Assembly: GCF_016741785.1 (NCBI RefSeq) | Contig: NZ_JAERRL010000006.1 | Location: 1-64,000 of the forward strand | Direction of reading: 5' to 3' | DNA length: 64,000 bases | From: Streptomyces sp. 7-21 | GTDB lineage: Bacteria; Actinomycetota; Actinomycetes; Streptomycetales; Streptomycetaceae | In this document: positions 48,856-57,289 of the stretch, in pieces | Layout of the letters: each line of letters starts with the position of its first letter | How positions within the stretch are numbered: position 1 is the first letter of the stretch | Program-made: the position numbers and the translations under genes | The notes under the pieces: model-generated | Database searches by the model: none | What the model saw: the letters and a program-made list of their open reading frames with translations, nothing else | Told to the model about the DNA's origin: nothing

Positions 48856-49638
48856 ATGACGGCATCACGGCAGGCACCACGGCAGGACAGCACCGGTGCC
48901 ATCGCACCGCCGGCCTGGGCCCGGCGGCCGGCCAGCCTGGTCCGGGCGGTCACGGCCGAGCTGGTGGAGCGCATCGTCCGGGGTGCGCATCCGCCGGGTT
49001 CCTCACTGCCGCCCGAGCCCGCGCTCTGCGAAGCGTTCGCGGTGAGCCGCACGGTCGTCCGCGAGGCGGTGAAACTTCTGCAGGAGAAGGGGCTGGTGCG
49101 GGTCCGCCAGGGCTCCGGCACCGTGGTCACCCCGCCGTCCCGGTGGAACATGCTCGACGAGATGGTGCTCGCGGCGAGCATCGAGCAGGACGAGAGCCTC
49201 CAGATCCTCGACGACCTCGTCGTCACGCGGCGCCTGCTGGAGTCGGACATGGCCAACCAGGCCGCCCAGCTCGCCACCGAGGAGACGGTCGCGCAACTGC
49301 GTCTGCTGGTCAGCGAGATGGACGGCCTGCTGGACGATCCCGCTACCTACGCCGACCACGACCGGGCGTTCCACGACGTGATCATGCGGGCCTCGGGGAA
49401 CCGCATCGCCCGCGCCGTGGTGCGTTCCCTGGAGAACCAGGTCCTCCACACCGCCCGGTACGTCGGCAGGACCGAGCGCGCCCTGTGCGCGGCGTCGAAC
49501 CAGGGCCACCGCCGGATCTGCGAGCGCATCGCGGCCCGGGACCCGGCCGGCGCGGCCGAGGCGATGTTCACGCACATCACCGAGGCGTGGGTGGCCCGAC
49601 GGTCGGCGCCGGGCGGCCCGGAGCGGCTGCGCCGGTAA
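48856..49638 (+). CDS. FadR-type GntR regulator (FCD domain)
   Basis: A 260-aa regulator. HTH: GSSLPPEPALCEAFAVSRTV and VREAVKLLQEKGLVRVRQG; FCD ligand region: YADHDRAFHDVIMRASGNRI, ending with a His in MFTHITEAWVA. FCD proteins of this kind (DgoR- and GguR-like) often sense sugar acids. It diverges from the enolase-type dehydratase operon and likely represses it through TTCGTATRA sites. ATG 48856 is chosen because CGGAGGGACG precedes it; GTG 48817 is less likely. It is a second FadR paralog in the window. Confidence 0.9.
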   Translation: MTASRQAPRQDSTGAIAPPAWARRPASLVRAVTAELVERIVRGAHPPGSSLPPEPALCEAFAVSRTVVREAVKLLQEKGLVRVRQGSGTVVTPPSRWNMLDEMVLAASIEQDESLQILDDLVVTRRLLESDMANQAAQLATEETVAQLRLLVSEMDGLLDDPATYADHDRAFHDVIMRASGNRIARAVVRSLENQVLHTARYVGRTERALCAASNQGHRRICERIAARDPAGAAEAMFTHITEAWVARRSAPGGPERLRR

Positions 49639-49729
49639 GGCGGCACGCCCCGCCTCAGCCGCGGGCACCCCAGACGTGCACACGGCGCGCAGATTCGGTC
49701 CCGCGCTCGAAAAAATGCGTCGCGACGCG

Positions 49730-49757
49730 TTGACTCCCGCCTCAGCTCGCCTATGAT
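49730..49757 (+). promoter_or_regulatory. Promoter of secreted alpha/beta hydrolase gene
   Basis: TTGACT (49730-49735), a 16-nt spacer and TATGAT (49752-49757), followed by CCGTGTCTGAC. It is a near match to the promoter at 40818-40845. The 325-bp interval 49639-49963 holds this promoter, the operator and a leader, with no other gene. Confidence 0.65.
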
Positions 49758-49776
49758 CCGTGTCTGACGACCCGTT

Positions 49777-49800
49777 CATCGTTCGACATCACGAACGATG
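49777..49800. promoter_or_regulatory. Operator CATCGTTCG-N6-CGAACGATG
   Basis: A perfect 9-bp-arm inverted repeat with centre ACATCA, 19 bp downstream of the -10 box. It shares its core and placement with the site at 40871-40888, implying one regulator for both genes. Confidence 0.75.
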
Positions 49801-49963
49801 CGACACTTCGGCAGCACACGCCACCGACCGCGTTTCCGTCACCCCCGGAGGGCTGGACCAGGCGCCAGGGGCCGACTTGATTGTCATGACCTCCTCATTT
49901 GAGCCGCGCCTGGCCGGCCCGCGCCCGCATCCCCCCACACCCGACCCCCACAAGGAGCCAGCC

Positions 49964-50881
49964 ATGCCGATCGGACGACGCTCCCTGCTGAGCCTCGCCG
50001 CCGCGGGAGCCGGAGCGGCGGCCCTGGGAGCCCTGCCCGCCAGCACCGCGGCCGCCTCCCCGCGCGCAGCGGCCTTACCCCGTCAGGCGCCGGCCGAACC
50101 GTTCGCGGTCGGCGTCCGGGAGTTCGCCTGGAGCCGCGACGGCCGCCCGCTGTTCACCAAGATCTTCTACCCGGCCGCCGGCACCCCCGGCGGCTCACCC
50201 GTCCCCGACGCGCCCCTTGCCGACGGCGTCTTCCCCGTGGCCGAGTTCAGCCACGGCATGGGCTGCAACTCCGACTGCTACTCCTCCCAGACCCACGGCC
50301 TGGCGGCGGCGGGCTTCATCTGCCCCGCGCCGTCGTTCTCCGACAACACCAACATCGGCAGCGTCTACGGCGGCGAGTGGTCCCGGGACGTCTCCGAGGT
50401 GATCACGCAGACCCTGGCGCTGAACGACGCCCCGGGCGATCCGTTCGCCGGGCACATCGACACCGCCGCCGGGGTCGGCGTCGCCGGCCACTCCATGGGC
50501 GGCATGACCACCCACGGCCTGCTCACCAACTGGCCCGACGACCGCATCGCCGCTGCCGTGCCCATCGCCTGCGTGGACATGGGCAACCCGGCCGGGCTCG
50601 CCGCCAACGTGCTGTTCATCCACGGCGACCAGGACCCGACCTGCGACTACGGCTCCGCCCGCGCCGCCTACGAGGAGATGCCTGCTCCCAAGGCGTTCCT
50701 CACCCACGTCGGAGCGGACCACGGCGCCTACCTGGTGCCGGACTTCCCCTCGTACCCGCAGACCGAGAACACCTTCCTGGACTGGTTCCGGTGGAGCCTG
50801 TACGGCGACACCGCCGCCCGCGACCGTCTCCCGGGCGGGGCCAGCTCGGCCACCACCACCTGGGAGTCCGACGGGGTGTAG
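49964..50881 (+). CDS. Secreted alpha/beta hydrolase (PAF-AH/chlorophyllase-like)
   Basis: A 305-aa secreted hydrolase. Tat signal: IGRRSLLSLAAAGAGAAALG. Nucleophile Ser in GVAGHSMGGMTTHG, acid Asp in IHGDQDPTCDYG, and His in HVGADHGAYLVPD. VAEFSHGMGCNSDCYSSQTH forms the oxyanion region. Such enzymes cleave esters, possibly acetyl or feruloyl groups on polysaccharides in this setting. ATG 49964 is supported by AAGGAG. Codon 38 is TTA (50075-50077), so translation should need the bldA tRNA. It shares its operator with the GH127-GH95 operon and is followed by the PQQ-type dehydrogenase gene after 51 bp. Confidence 0.85.
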   Translation: MPIGRRSLLSLAAAGAGAAALGALPASTAAASPRAAALPRQAPAEPFAVGVREFAWSRDGRPLFTKIFYPAAGTPGGSPVPDAPLADGVFPVAEFSHGMGCNSDCYSSQTHGLAAAGFICPAPSFSDNTNIGSVYGGEWSRDVSEVITQTLALNDAPGDPFAGHIDTAAGVGVAGHSMGGMTTHGLLTNWPDDRIAAAVPIACVDMGNPAGLAANVLFIHGDQDPTCDYGSARAAYEEMPAPKAFLTHVGADHGAYLVPDFPSYPQTENTFLDWFRWSLYGDTAARDRLPGGASSATTTWESDGV

Positions 50882-50932
50882 CAGCCCAGCACCCCGCAGC
50901 CACCCGGTCAATCCGATGGAGAAGACAGACAC

Positions 50933-53386
50933 ATGCGCAGGAGACTGATACGACTGGCCGCGGCCGCGACCGGCACGCTGCTCGCCACGGCGGGCACCGT
51001 CACGGCCCTGTCGGCGACGCCGGCGGGGTCCGCGCCGGCCGCGGACACGCGGCAGGCGGAGTTCCAGCAGGTGACGCTCGCCCAGGGCGTCAACGAGGTG
51101 GGCGAGCCGATGCACATGGCCGTGCTGCCCGACGGCTCGGTGCTGCACACCTCGCGGGACGGCAGGCTCTTCGTCACCGACGCCGACGGCAACACGAGCG
51201 TCGCCGGCGAGCTGGACGTCTACACCCACGACGAGGAGGGCCTCCAGAGCGTCGGCGTCGACCCCGACTTCGCCACCAACCGCTACATCTACCTCTACTA
51301 CTCGCCCGAGCTGGACACCCCGCCCGGCGACGCCCCGAGCCAGGGCAGCGAGGAGGACTTCGAGGCGTGGCGGGGCTACAACCAGCTCTCCCGCTTCACC
51401 CTGAACGAGGACAACACCCTCGACCTGGACAGTGAGGTCCCCATCCTGGAGGTGGAGACCGACCGCGGCCAGTGCTGCCACGTCGGCGGCGACATCGACT
51501 TCGACGCCGAGGGCAACCTGTACCTGTCCACGGGCGACGACTCCAACCCGTTCGCCTCGGACGGCTACACGCCCATCGACGAGCGCGACGGCCGCAGCCC
51601 CGTCTACGACGCGCGGCGCTCGTCCGGCAACACCAACGACCTGCGCGGCAAGATCCTGCGGATCTCGGTCAACGACGACGGCTCGTACGACATCCCCGAG
51701 GGCAACCTCTTCGAGCCCGGCACGCCGGGAACCCGGCCCGAGATCTACGCCATGGGCTTCCGCAACCCGTTCACCATCTCCGTCGACGACGCGACGGGCG
51801 CGGTGTACGTCGGCGAGTACGGCCCGGACGCCGGCACCGCCGACCCCGACCGGGGCCCCGCCGGCATGGTGGAGTTCGTCCGCGTGACCGGGCCCGGCAA
51901 CTTCGGCTGGCCGTTCTGCGCCGCCGACAACTCGCCGTACGTCGAGTACGACTTCGCCACCGGCGAGTCGGGCGACGCCTTCGACTGCGAGAACGGCCCG
52001 GTCAACGAGTCGCGGCACAACACCGGCCTGACCGAGCTGCCGCCGTCCCAGCCCGGGTGGATCGTCTACGACGGCGGGTCCGTCCCCGAGTTCGGCGACG
52101 GCTCCGAGTCGCCCACGGCCGGCCCGGTCTACAACTACGACCCGGACCTGGACTCGCCGGTGAAGTTCCCCGAGGAGTACGACGGCGACTTCTTCGCCAT
52201 GGAGTTCGGGCGGCAGTGGATCAAGACCATCGAGGTCGGCGAGGACGGCAGCCCCGGCGCCATCGAGGACTTCCCGTGGTCGGGCACGCAGGTGATGGAC
52301 GCCGCCTTCGGCCCGGACGGCGCGCTGTACGTGCTGGACTACGGCACCGGCTGGGGCTCAGGCAACGAGTTCAGCGCGCTGTACCGCATCGAGGCGGTCG
52401 GCGGTGAGGGCCGCTCCCCCGTGGCCCGGGCGTCGGCCGACGTGACCTCGGGTCCGGCGCCGCTGGAGGTCGCGTTCTCCTCCGAGGGCAGCAGCGACCC
52501 CGACGGCGACGAGCTGAGCTACAGCTGGGACTTCGGCGACGGCGCCACCTCCACCGAGGCCAACCCGACGCACACCTACACCGAGGAGGGCGAGTACACC
52601 GCCACCCTGACGGTCGAGGACACCACCGGCCTGACCGCCAGCGCCTCCGTGTACCTCACCGTCGGGAACACCGCGCCGACCGTTGAGCTCAACCTGCCGG
52701 CCGACGGCCAGATCGTCGACTTCGGCGACGAGGTGCCGTTTGAGATCACCGTCACCGACCCCGAGGACGGCGACGACATCGACTGCTCCCGGGTCACCCT
52801 GCGGTTCATCCTCGGCCACGACGACCACGGCCACGAGCTGACGTCCGCCACCGGCTGCTCCGGCACGCTCCAGACGCTGTCCGACGGCGAGCACGACCCC
52901 AACGCCAACATTTTCGGGGTGTGGGACGCGCAGTACACCGACAGCGGCGGGCTGACCGGCCACGATCAGCACCTGACGCAGACCAGCCAGCGGCAGGCCG
53001 AGCACTTCGGTGACGCCAGCGGCGTCGAGGTCACCTACCCGGACGGCGCGCACGGCGGCCAGGCCGTGGGCGGCATCCACGACGGCGACTGGATCGCGTT
53101 CGAGCCGTACGTGCTCGCGGACGCCACCGCGTTCACGGCCCGGGCCGCGGCCGGCGGCGACGACGCCGGCGGCACGATCGAGGTCCGCGCCGGCGGCCCC
53201 GACGGCACGCTGCTGGGCACCGTGGACGTGCCCGCTGGCGGTGACGGGTCGTTCCAGGAGGTGAGCACCGAGCTGTCGGGCGCTCCGGAGGGCACGACGA
53301 CGCTCTGCCTGGTCTTCACCGGCGACACGGACGCGACCCTGTTCACGCTGGACGACTTCACGTTCACCACCGGCGGAGAGGAGTGA
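50933..53386 (+). CDS. Secreted PQQ-type sugar dehydrogenase with PKD and CBM6-like domains
   Basis: An 817-aa multidomain protein. After a signal peptide comes a glucose/sorbosone dehydrogenase beta-propeller (about 45-490) with HVGGDIDFDAEGNLYLSTGD, RGKILRISVNDDGSY and YAMGFRNPFTISVD. A PKD domain follows (PVARASADVTSGPAPLEVAF to LTV, about 498-580), then an Ig-like region and a C-terminal CBM6-like domain (IHDGDWIAFEPYVL). It would oxidise a sugar outside the cell using PQQ; the cell must obtain PQQ. It is 51 bp after the hydrolase gene and 5 bp before the ThuA gene, likely one operon. Substrate unknown. Confidence 0.87.
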   Translation: MRRRLIRLAAAATGTLLATAGTVTALSATPAGSAPAADTRQAEFQQVTLAQGVNEVGEPMHMAVLPDGSVLHTSRDGRLFVTDADGNTSVAGELDVYTHDEEGLQSVGVDPDFATNRYIYLYYSPELDTPPGDAPSQGSEEDFEAWRGYNQLSRFTLNEDNTLDLDSEVPILEVETDRGQCCHVGGDIDFDAEGNLYLSTGDDSNPFASDGYTPIDERDGRSPVYDARRSSGNTNDLRGKILRISVNDDGSYDIPEGNLFEPGTPGTRPEIYAMGFRNPFTISVDDATGAVYVGEYGPDAGTADPDRGPAGMVEFVRVTGPGNFGWPFCAADNSPYVEYDFATGESGDAFDCENGPVNESRHNTGLTELPPSQPGWIVYDGGSVPEFGDGSESPTAGPVYNYDPDLDSPVKFPEEYDGDFFAMEFGRQWIKTIEVGEDGSPGAIEDFPWSGTQVMDAAFGPDGALYVLDYGTGWGSGNEFSALYRIEAVGGEGRSPVARASADVTSGPAPLEVAFSSEGSSDPDGDELSYSWDFGDGATSTEANPTHTYTEEGEYTATLTVEDTTGLTASASVYLTVGNTAPTVELNLPADGQIVDFGDEVPFEITVTDPEDGDDIDCSRVTLRFILGHDDHGHELTSATGCSGTLQTLSDGEHDPNANIFGVWDAQYTDSGGLTGHDQHLTQTSQRQAEHFGDASGVEVTYPDGAHGGQAVGGIHDGDWIAFEPYVLADATAFTARAAAGGDDAGGTIEVRAGGPDGTLLGTVDVPAGGDGSFQEVSTELSGAPEGTTTLCLVFTGDTDATLFTLDDFTFTTGGEE

Positions 53387-53391
53387 CCGTC

Positions 53392-54222
53392 ATGACGCCA
53401 CGCGCGAGGCGGCTGGCCGGGCTGGCGGCGGGAACGGCGCTGTGCGCCGCCGCGCTGCCCGCCCTGCCCGCCCACGGCGCCGGATTGGCGCAGGAGGATG
53501 ACGCCGAGGCCAGCGTCCTCGTCTTCTCGGCGACGGCGGGCTTCCGCCACGACTCCATCGAGGCGGGAGTCGCCGCGATCGAGGAGGCCGGCGAGGCCAG
53601 CGGCCTGGCCGTGACCGCCACGGAGGACGCGGGCGCCTTCACGGCCGGCAACCTCGCCCAGTACGACGCCGTCGTGTTCCTGTCCACCACCGGCGACGTC
53701 CTCAACGACGACCAGCAGGCGGCGTTCGAGCAGTACATCGCGCAGGGCGGCGGCTACGCCGGCGTCCACGCCGCTGCCGACACCGAGTACGACTGGCCGT
53801 TCTACGGCGAACTGGTCGGCGCGTACTTCGCCTCGCACCCGGAGATCCAGACCGCCACCGTGGTGGTCGAGGACCACGAGCACGAGGCCACCGCGCATCT
53901 GCCGGACGCCTGGGAGCGCATGGACGAGTGGTACAACTACCGCTCCAATCCGCGGGACAGCGTCCATGTCCTGGCCTCGCTGGACGAGGAGAGCTACAGC
54001 GGCGGCACGATGAACGGCGACCACCCGATCGCCTGGTGCCAGGAGTACGAGGGCGGCCGGTCGTTCTACACCGGGCTGGGGCACACCGCCGAGTCCTTCG
54101 CCGACGAGGACTTCCTCGCCCATCTGCTCGGCGGCATCCGCTACGCGGCCGGGGTGAGCGAGTCCGGCTGCGGCACGGGCACGGATCCGGGCGCGGAGCC
54201 CGGGTCCCGGCCCGCCCACTGA
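53392..54222 (+). CDS. Secreted ThuA-domain protein
   Basis: A 276-aa secreted ThuA-like protein, a Class I glutamine amidotransferase-like fold. The start of the fold is VLVFSATAGFRHDSIEAG, with the conserved GGYAGVHAAADTEYDWPFYG and PIAWCQEYEGGRSFYTGLGH. ThuA domains occur with PQQ-type sugar dehydrogenases in actinobacteria and are linked to disaccharide or ketosugar use, but the reaction is not settled. ATG 53392 is preferred because GGAGAGGAG ends 8 nt before it; GTG 53383, overlapping the upstream stop, is the alternative. It ends the operon before a strong terminator. Confidence 0.87.
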   Translation: MTPRARRLAGLAAGTALCAAALPALPAHGAGLAQEDDAEASVLVFSATAGFRHDSIEAGVAAIEEAGEASGLAVTATEDAGAFTAGNLAQYDAVVFLSTTGDVLNDDQQAAFEQYIAQGGGYAGVHAAADTEYDWPFYGELVGAYFASHPEIQTATVVVEDHEHEATAHLPDAWERMDEWYNYRSNPRDSVHVLASLDEESYSGGTMNGDHPIAWCQEYEGGRSFYTGLGHTAESFADEDFLAHLLGGIRYAAGVSESGCGTGTDPGAEPGSRPAH

Positions 54223-54265
54223 CCCGGGCGGCCGGGCCGGTCAACGGCCCGGGCCGCACCGGAAG

Positions 54266-54303
54266 GCGGCGGGGTGAGATCGCGCGGGATCTCACCCCGC
54301 CGC
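54266..54303. terminator. Perfect 16-bp hairpin
   Basis: A 16-bp stem (54266-54281 with 54288-54303, core CGGCGGGGTGAGATC) with a 6-nt loop, between the ThuA gene (+) and a convergent DUF397 gene (-). Confidence 0.9.
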
Positions 54304-54326
54304 GCCTGCCGCTGGCCGCTGGCGCA

Positions 54327-54552
54327 TCACAGGCTGCCGAAGTCGCCGTGCAGCACACCGCCCTGGAAGGCGGCCCGCTCCCCCGCCGTGAAACACAGGT
54401 GGCCCCGGGAGGGGTGCTTCATCGTCCCGGACCGCCACGCCGCCGTCCGGGAGGGGCGCCAGCTCGAAGCACTGACCGCTGTCAGCCGTCAGGCCGCTCT
54501 TCTGCCAGACGAGCGTGGCCGGGTCGATCGCGTACAGCTCGTGCTTGTCCAT
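54327..54552 (-). pseudogene. DUF397 gene with single-base frameshift
   Basis: From ATG 54552 (overlapping the XRE stop as TGATG) the frame reads DPATLVWQKSGLTADSGQCF and DGGVAVRDDEAP, a normal DUF397 start. It then leaves the family. Removing one base from the C4 run (G4 at 54411-54414 on the plus strand) gives SRGHLCFTAGERAAFQGG and VLHGDFGSL followed by TGA at 54329-54327, a normal DUF397 end for a 74-aa protein. So one base is inserted, by mutation or sequencing error. The partner XRE gene upstream is intact, so the module may still work if this is an error. Confidence 0.75.
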
Positions 54553-55424
54553 CACTCTCCCCTGTCCCTGATGCCTGCCACGAGATCGCGTGTCGCGGCG
54601 GGACTGAGCGCGGCACCGGCGACCCCGCGGAACAGGCGGTGCAAGCGGCGCAGATCGCGTGGATCGTCCATCGTGAGACTGCCAGCGACAAACTCGCCGA
54701 AGGCCACGTCCGGGAGGTCACCGGGGAACCGGAAGATGCTGAACGGGGCGGTCTGGCTTCCTTCTTCGCCCTTGGCATAGGGAATGACGCGCACGGTCAC
54801 GCTGGGGTGGTCCGACACCTCCAGGAGCCGGTCGAGCTGCCGGCGGTACGCGGCCGGCCCGCCGACGCGGAACTCCAGCGCCGCCTGGGTGAGGACGTAG
54901 TCGCACTGGAGCGGCTCGGCGGTCTCGTGCAGCCGGCGCCGCTGGCGCTCCATGCGGACCTCGACCAGGCTGTCGACCTGGTCCGGTCCCAGCGACGAGA
55001 AGCGGTTCGCGGTCACGGCCCTGGCGTAGTCCTCGGTCTGCACCAGGCCGGGCAGCAGAGCCAGCTGGAACTCGAAGACGCTGTGCGCGGCGTCCTCGAA
55101 GGCGAGGTACTGCTCGTAGGAGGACGTGAGGGCGTCGCGGTACCGCGCCCACCACGGCGCCTTTCTCGTGTTCGACGACGCCTGGAGCCGGGCCAGTTCC
55201 TCCCGCTGCTCCTGCGGCACGCGGTAGAGGTCCATCAGCTTGCCGAACGTCTGCGGGGAGCAGGCCCGCTTGCCGTTCTCGATCCGGCTCAGCAGGGAAT
55301 CGTCGCAGCCCAGCGCCTTGGCGGCTTCCGCCAGCGTCAGTCCGTGCTCCTCGTCGCGCAGCCGCCGCAGGGCCCGGCCCAGGGTGACCCGGGACATGAG
55401 CACGGTACGCGAGCCGTTCGTCAT
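54552..55424 (-). CDS. XRE/DUF5753 (WhiJ-type) regulator
   Basis: A 290-aa regulator. HTH: LGRALRRLRDEEHGLTLAEA and LGCDDSLLSRIENGKRACSP. The DUF5753 domain (about 100-285) contains EYLAFEDAAHSVFEFQLALL, PGLVQTEDYARAV and VIPYAKGEEGSQTAPFSIFR, standard for WhiJ-type proteins. It is followed by its DUF397 partner with a 1-nt overlap. Its start has no strong Shine-Dalgarno sequence; ATG at MSRVTLG (55397) is an alternative. A 17-bp palindrome lies 160 bp upstream. A developmental or antibiotic regulator by family; target unknown. Confidence 0.9.
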   Translation of the reverse strand: MTNGSRTVLMSRVTLGRALRRLRDEEHGLTLAEAAKALGCDDSLLSRIENGKRACSPQTFGKLMDLYRVPQEQREELARLQASSNTRKAPWWARYRDALTSSYEQYLAFEDAAHSVFEFQLALLPGLVQTEDYARAVTANRFSSLGPDQVDSLVEVRMERQRRRLHETAEPLQCDYVLTQAALEFRVGGPAAYRRQLDRLLEVSDHPSVTVRVIPYAKGEEGSQTAPFSIFRFPGDLPDVAFGEFVAGSLTMDDPRDLRRLHRLFRGVAGAALSPAATRDLVAGIRDRGE

Positions 55425-55585
55425 CGCTCCTCCCCTCGCCCCCAGTTGGCAGGCCCGCCCGTCCTGGTGCCGGCTCAGCCGTCACTGACCGGGCATCCAT
55501 TGACACGGCGGGTGAATGGCCTCTGCTCGGACAACGAGGCCAGCGCGAGGAGGTCACGAGCGGGGGAAGACCGCCGTGGGCCCGC

Positions 55586-55602
55586 CCGTACGTCACGTAC
55601 GG
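55586..55602. promoter_or_regulatory. Palindrome CCGTACGT-C-ACGTACGG
   Basis: A perfect 8-bp-arm palindrome with a single central base, upstream of the XRE gene at 55424 and next to the decayed module at 55678. A candidate operator; no promoter boxes were recognised beside it. Confidence 0.45.
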
Positions 55603-55677
55603 TACGCGGCGGACCGGTCCGCAGGGCCCGCACTGCCCGAAGCCCCCGCCCGCCTGGCCGGCGGGGGCATGTGATGA

Positions 55678-56388
55678 TCAGACGCCATTTACCGGCCTCC
55701 AGGGCAGCGATGAACGCCTGCCGGGCGTCCGCCCGGACCGCCCACATGGCCACGGGCCGGCGCCTTGCTGTCCCGGACAGGGACAGCACCGAAGGCACCG
55801 TTCCGCTACCTCCACACACACTGACTGCCCGTTGCTGTAGCTCGGCTTCCGCCACCGTCCGTCATGTGAGGCATAGCTCCCTACCGCGTGCGAGAGAAGA
55901 CCTCGGCTGCTTGTCTCTTTGAGCGCCGTGCGCCAGATGCCGGCGAACGCACCGTCGTAACGGGTTACCTCCTTCGTTTGTCCAGGTACAGATCCCCAGT
56001 GCAGCCATCGGCATAGACGGCAGGAGGTTCGGACTCCGCGCCAGTCCCCGTCTCCGGAAACCGCAGGATGCCGAACTGACCTGTGAGTACCCCTTGATGG
56101 ACCCGGCATGAAAGGGCACAACCCGAAGGTGTACGTTCGCCGCTCCGACATTTCGACCATCCGCGTGAGCTGCCTGACCATGACGTCGTGACCGCCGGCT
56201 GGCCTCCTCAGCACCGTCTCGCTCAGAACGCCCCGCAGCGTTGCGGCCTGCACGGGCCGGGTGACCGGCGTTGTGCACGCAGACGAACAGGACCGAGGCG
56301 ATCGGCGAAGCCGACGATGTCGATGAAGAGGAGGGCATCGGACTCCTTCCCTCGCGGAGCGGGGGAAGGGGCTGGCCAGACACCGCAT
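55678..56388 (-). pseudogene. Decayed XRE/DUF5753 + DUF397 module
   Basis: In shifting frames the minus strand encodes LSETVLRRPAGGHDVMVRQL and VTRYDGAFAGIWRTALKETS, which match the late part of DUF5753, then GRWRKPSYSNGQSVCVEVAE, GAVPVRDSKAPARG and ADARQAFIAALEAGKW, which match start, middle and end of DUF397 in three different frames. The N-terminal HTH of the XRE part is missing. Several frameshifts make this a true relic rather than a one-base error. It lies between the intact module at 54327-55424 and the tRNA-bounded element. Confidence 0.7.
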
Positions 56389-56500
56389 CAGCCCGCGCGG
56401 CGCGGCAGCGGCGCGCTCCCCCTCACCGTGCGCGACGAACCCCTACTCCAGGTCCTTACGGAGCACACGTTCGGCTCGGGCGGTACCCGCACCACCCGTG

Positions 56501-56522
56501 GTGTCCGGAGGGGGACTTGAAC
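56501..56522. repeat. Putative att site copy, distal end
   Basis: A 22-bp exact copy of the tRNA-Leu 3' end starting GTGTCCGGAGG. The sequence diverges from the tRNA immediately beyond it. Confidence 0.65.
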
Positions 56523-56640
56523 TGCCACCCCGGGTAGTAGGCCACCAGGCCCCTGACCTGCGGTTCCTCGAACACACAGCGGATGCAGCAAGGCTGGTCT
56601 TCATGGCCTCTACCTGGGTCTTTACGAATGCGGACCGCTG

Positions 56641-56662
56641 TTGGCCACGCGTTGGCCACGCG
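56641..56662. repeat. Tandem TTGGCCACGCG pair (arm-type-like)
   Basis: Two adjacent exact 11-bp copies about 120 bp inside the distal att copy. The same unit recurs near the tRNA end at 59526-59546. Confidence 0.6.
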
Positions 56663-56819
56663 AGGCGGGCAGGAGCCCACCGTCAGTCGCCGAACAATGA
56701 TTCATTCATTCACTGCGGCGGAGGCAACCGGCGGGAGGAGCCGTCCCCCAAAGACAGCGGCGGCCCACACCGGTGGCCGGTGCAGGCCGCACACGAACGT
56801 GCCGACGGTGAACCGCTGG

Positions 56820-57056
56820 TCAGGTGGTCGGTCCGAACTCACCGTCTCGGACTCCGCGCTCGAACGCCTCCCACTCGGCTGCCGTGTAGCGGAGCACCGT
56901 GCCATGAGAGTCAGCAGGGTTACGCAACGCAACGGCTCCTCCTGGCAGCTTGGCGATCCCGAATCGGTCCTCCGCAGTGCTCCCAGGCGCACTGAGCCAG
57001 ACGGCATCGCTGAGGTCGAGAGCGTAGAGGTCTCCCTTGCTCCGCTGCACGATCAC
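56820..57056 (-). CDS. DUF397 domain protein
   Basis: A 78-aa protein starting at GTG 57056, overlapping the stop of the preceding DUF397 gene (GTGA). LYALDLSDAVWLSAPGS, FGIAKLPGGAVALRNPADSH and YTAAEWEAFERGVRDGEFG fit DUF397. The usual N/S-C-V-E-V core is diverged (EDRFGIAKL lacks Cys), as seen in second copies of tandem pairs. It ends a three-gene translationally coupled set headed by a truncated XRE gene. Confidence 0.82.
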   Translation of the reverse strand: MIVQRSKGDLYALDLSDAVWLSAPGSTAEDRFGIAKLPGGAVALRNPADSHGTVLRYTAAEWEAFERGVRDGEFGPTT

Positions 57057-57289
57057 ATCTCCACTGGCACGAAGCTCTCGCCAGCGACGGCGCTGAGGAA
57101 CTGGGCCCACGCGCCCCGGGAGACGCGGGCGGCTGGGATGTCCACGTTCTTCGAGTCGCGGACGGCCATGCCAGCGACGCCGGGGATCTCGGTCACCTCG
57201 ACGCAGTTGCCGTTGTTCGCCGTGTACGAACTCTTCCTCCAGTTGGCGGTCCGGAGGTCGGCCGCGTACAGGTCGGCCCGTGTGTTCAT
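57053..57289 (-). CDS. DUF397 domain protein
   Basis: A 78-aa protein with LRTANWRKSSYTANNGNCVE, VTEIPGVAGMAVRDSKNVDI and GAWAQFLSAVAGE, a textbook DUF397. Its ATG (57289) overlaps the stop of the truncated XRE gene by 4 nt (ATGA). With that XRE partner broken, it may be orphaned or work with another WhiJ-type protein such as that at 54552. Confidence 0.88.
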   Translation of the reverse strand: MNTRADLYAADLRTANWRKSSYTANNGNCVEVTEIPGVAGMAVRDSKNVDIPAARVSRGAWAQFLSAVAGESFVPVEM

